The notes beneath the pieces were generated by a model, which saw only the letters and a program-made list of their open reading frames with translations, was not told the origin of the DNA and searched no databases. A program made the position numbers and the translations under genes. Shown here piece after piece: positions 61,632-64,000 of a stretch of DNA of 64,000 bases. Source of the DNA: Excoecaria cochinchinensis (Eukaryota; Streptophyta; Magnoliopsida; Malpighiales; Euphorbiaceae); assembly GCA_947683425.1 (NCBI GenBank), contig CANTUQ010000070.1, positions 7,643,501 through 7,707,500 on the forward strand. Direction: 5' to 3'. Position 1 is the stretch's first letter. Every line of letters begins with the position of its first letter.

Positions 61632-62223
61632 TACTAAAACTGTTGCCTCTATGGCAACAGTTTTGACACCAACTGCATTTGTTCCCGTTACCTTAAGTTA
61701 ATGCAACATTCCGAGTATGTTCAACAATAAGAAAACTGTTCCATTTGGATGGTCAAAGGCAACAGTTTCAATTGAATTTTAGGCAACGATGTTATTTAAT
61801 TATGGCAAAAATACTTTCTATAAAAAGGGCAACATATATATGAAGAAAAGGCAACAGTTTTGTGAAAACAACTTATATATATATATATATATATATATTA
61901 CGATTTGAAAACATGAACCGTTGATCACAGTTTGGTTTCAATTTTGTCCGATTCAGTTTTGGTCGGTTCCGGGTTGAATTTTGACCATGGTTACCCTTAG
62001 TTGAGAGGCAATAGTTATTTAATTCGATTGCAACAATTTATCCAAAATAAAAGAAACATTCAAAAACATAAAAGCAAATTCGGAAACATGCTAATCACTT
62101 ATATATAAAATAAATATCTATAGATCGAATTCAAAAGCAGACAAAAAATGAACAATAATATTCTGAAGTACAACGAACATATGCTTCTCTACAAAAATGA
62201 TGAATTTGAAGCAATCACAAAAC
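60734..62223. other. Intergenic region with hairpin-like repeats
   Basis: No gene was recognised. At 60800-60960 the minus strand has an open stretch with CIKTQCNCLNGNCANSSENE and GDTIILSFGEAIEILKMHR, possibly a captured scrap, unidentified. From 61110 to 61500 there are decayed AGCG/CGCT-type inverted words. From 61575 to 61870 GCAACAG and CTGTTGC recur around TA/CA runs (61590-61632). These could be remnants of other CACTA-like ends, but no terminus was found. Confidence 0.45.
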
Positions 62224-62542
62224 TGTTATGAAAAATAAGGACCGGATTAAAGTAAAAAATCGCAGCTAAAATAAAGATAGTAAAGAACAAAAGATTTTAA
62301 CGAGATTCGGTCAATATTGCCTATGTTCTCGGAGATCAAGAATATTATTTCACAAAAATTGAAAAGTGAAATAATAAAAGAAAGAAAAAATATGCTTAAC
62401 TAATTGATAAGCTAACCAATAAGGGATAATTAAACCTAAAACTAAGGGGCTATATTTATAGATATTAAAAACCCTTCATCTTTCTAAGTTTCCCGATGTG
62501 GGATTCATTTTTTTTTTTTGCCTACAATATTTGACAACAACA
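62224..62542 (-). repeat. Copia C 3' LTR
   Basis: It starts TGTTATGAAAAATAAGG and ends ACAACA. It is slightly shorter than the Copia A LTRs. Confidence 0.9.
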
Positions 62543-62605
62543 ATCTCCCATATTTAATTGAGTATCAATTACAACTTCACATTATTCTTTCTCTCTTTAT
62601 GTTGC

Positions 62606-64000
62606 TTATGTCTCCATCAAGCCGGAAGAAGATCGACACCATAAAAACTTGTCAGTATTGATTGCCTTTGTCATGAAATCTGCTAGGTTGTCTTTGGTAT
62701 GAATTTTCTGCATATCTACTATTTCTTCTTCCACTTTCTCACGAACGAAGTGGTACTGCACTCTTATGTGTTTGGTCTTCGAATGAAATGCTGGATTCCT
62801 TGCAAGATAAAAGGCACTCTGACTGTTACAAAATAAAGAAATTTTGTGCCTGAATTGCTCCAATAGCATTTTCAACCATACTGTTTCTTTACTGGCTTGT
62901 GTAGCTGCTACATATTCTTCTTCTGTTGTTGATATGACCACAACTGATTACAGTTTTGAAACCTAACTTATAGTTCCACCAGCAAGTTTAAACACATAAC
63001 CTGTAGTAGATTTGCTTTTATCAAGATCACCTGCATAATCTGAATCAACATATCCGCTGACATTAAAATCTGATCCTCCATAACATAATGAAACATCTGA
63101 AGTTCCCTTAATGTATCTTTGGATCCTCTTAACATAATTCCAATGCTCTCTACAAGGATTCACCATGTATCAACTAACCACTCCCACTGCATGTGCAATA
63201 TCTGGTCTTGTACATATCATAGCAAACATTAAACTTTCCACTGCTATACGTACGGTACTCGAGATATCTCCATCCTCTATTCTTCATTGCTAGGACTCAT
63301 CTTTGAGGATAACTTGAAATTAACAGGAAGTGGGGTAGAAATTGGCTTGTAATCTTGCATGTTGAAACGTTGCAAGATTTTCTTCAAATAATTCTTTTGA
63401 GAAAGCCAAATCTTTCTATTATTTCTGTCTCGGTGAATTTGCATCCCTAGAATCTTATTCGCTGGTCCCAAGTCCTTCATATCAAATTTCCTAGACAACT
63501 GAGCCTTTAACTCCTTGATGCGATCTTTGTTGGGGCCTGCTACCAACATGTCGTCTACATACAATAGCAAGATAATGACATCATTTTCACCAAACCTCTT
63601 GAAATATGCACAAGGGTCTGCATTTAGCCTGCTGTATCCAAGGCTCGTAATGTAAGAATCAAATCTCTTGTACCAACACCTTGGCGCATGTTTTAGACCG
63701 TACAGAGATTTATTCAACCTACAAACCAAGTTCTCCTTTCCTTTTTCTTCAAAACCTTCTGGCTGGAGCATGTAAATTTCTTCTTCAATATCTCAATGAA
63801 GAAATGCAGTTTCATATCTAACTACTCAAGATACAAGTCAGAATTTGCACATATTGCCAGGACTACTCAGATTGTGGTGAGATGAACCACAGGTGAAAAG
63901 ATTTCATTAAAATCCACCCCTTCTTTCTGAGCATATCCTTTTACCACCAATCTAGCACGATATCTATCAATTTGATTGTCACCATCCCGCTTGATTTTGT
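62606..64000 (-). pseudogene. Copia C pol remnant (RT and RNase H)
   Basis: RNase H is at 62606-62941 (STTEEEYVAATQASKETVWL, KTKHIRVQYHF) and in 62963-63166. Reverse transcriptase is at 63277-63771 with an intact YVDDM box and SLYGLKHAPRCWYKRF. Additional RT sequence runs to the window edge through a stop near 63790. It retains the RNase H segment missing from Copia A. Stops at about 62945, 63170 and 63275 show that it too is defective. Confidence 0.9.

Larger units (their letters stand above)
62224..64000 (-). mobile_element. Copia LTR retrotransposon C (continues past the right edge)
   Basis: The 3' LTR (62224-62542, 319 bp) closely matches the Copia A LTRs. The purine tract on the minus strand adjoins it. 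RNase H and reverse transcriptase follow in minus orientation. The 5' half lies outside the window. Confidence 0.93.

Overview
This is nuclear DNA of a flowering plant, most likely a eudicot. The evidence is AT-rich intergenic sequence, GT-AG introns, plant laccase genes, and plant-type Copia, gypsy, TRIM, CACTA, hAT and Mutator-like elements. I do not name a species. No rRNA, tRNA, CRISPR or prokaryotic feature was seen.

Host genes. The window holds three paralogous laccase (multicopper oxidase) loci on the + strand. LAC1 (228-1566) is the 3' half of a gene entering from the left edge. LAC2 (25360-28778) is complete: seven exons, 566 codons, with all copper ligands. LAC3 (38170-51745) is a dead duplicate of LAC2. 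Its start codon is lost, exon 3 carries a nonsense mutation and a 23-bp deletion, and three of its introns hold transposons. LAC2 and LAC3 lie in a tandem segmental duplication (20815-29474 and 29469-60733) whose ends share the six bases ATCAAT. The second copy has swollen from under 9 kb to about 31 kb by insertions.

Transposons, left to right. A MITE lies at 2336-2775. A 4.5-kb CACTA-type element (3021-7499) carries exons of a sugar-transporter gene. A hAT-type element (7666-13334) is split by Copia element A (7907-12590). Next come a degenerate tandem array (13357-14300) and a second, smaller tandem duplication (14143-18297 and 18298-20442). The first copy of that duplication contains a CACTA element with a mechanosensitive-channel (MSL) gene fragment and two MITEs; the second contains TRIM 1. 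A MITE lies upstream of LAC2. Upstream of LAC3 are a LINE scrap and a Mutator-like element (30897-37903) that itself holds TRIM 2 and Copia element B. Inside LAC3 are Copia element D (intron 1) and two CACTA elements in opposite orientation (introns 2 and 4). Downstream of LAC3 is an old gypsy-type element (51976-60485) with an antisense reading frame and a further CACTA element that captured a membrane-protein exon. Copia element C, of the same family as A, runs off the right edge.

The most unusual content is the set of five CACTA-type elements. They share CACTACAAGAA termini and arrays of short palindromes built on an ACGGAA core. At least three carry pieces of unrelated host genes. Because both tandem duplications keep occupied and empty sites side by side, many insertions can be bounded exactly and ordered in time from this window alone. 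Boundaries, target-site duplications and exon joins were read by eye; family assignments rest on recognised motifs and not on database searches.
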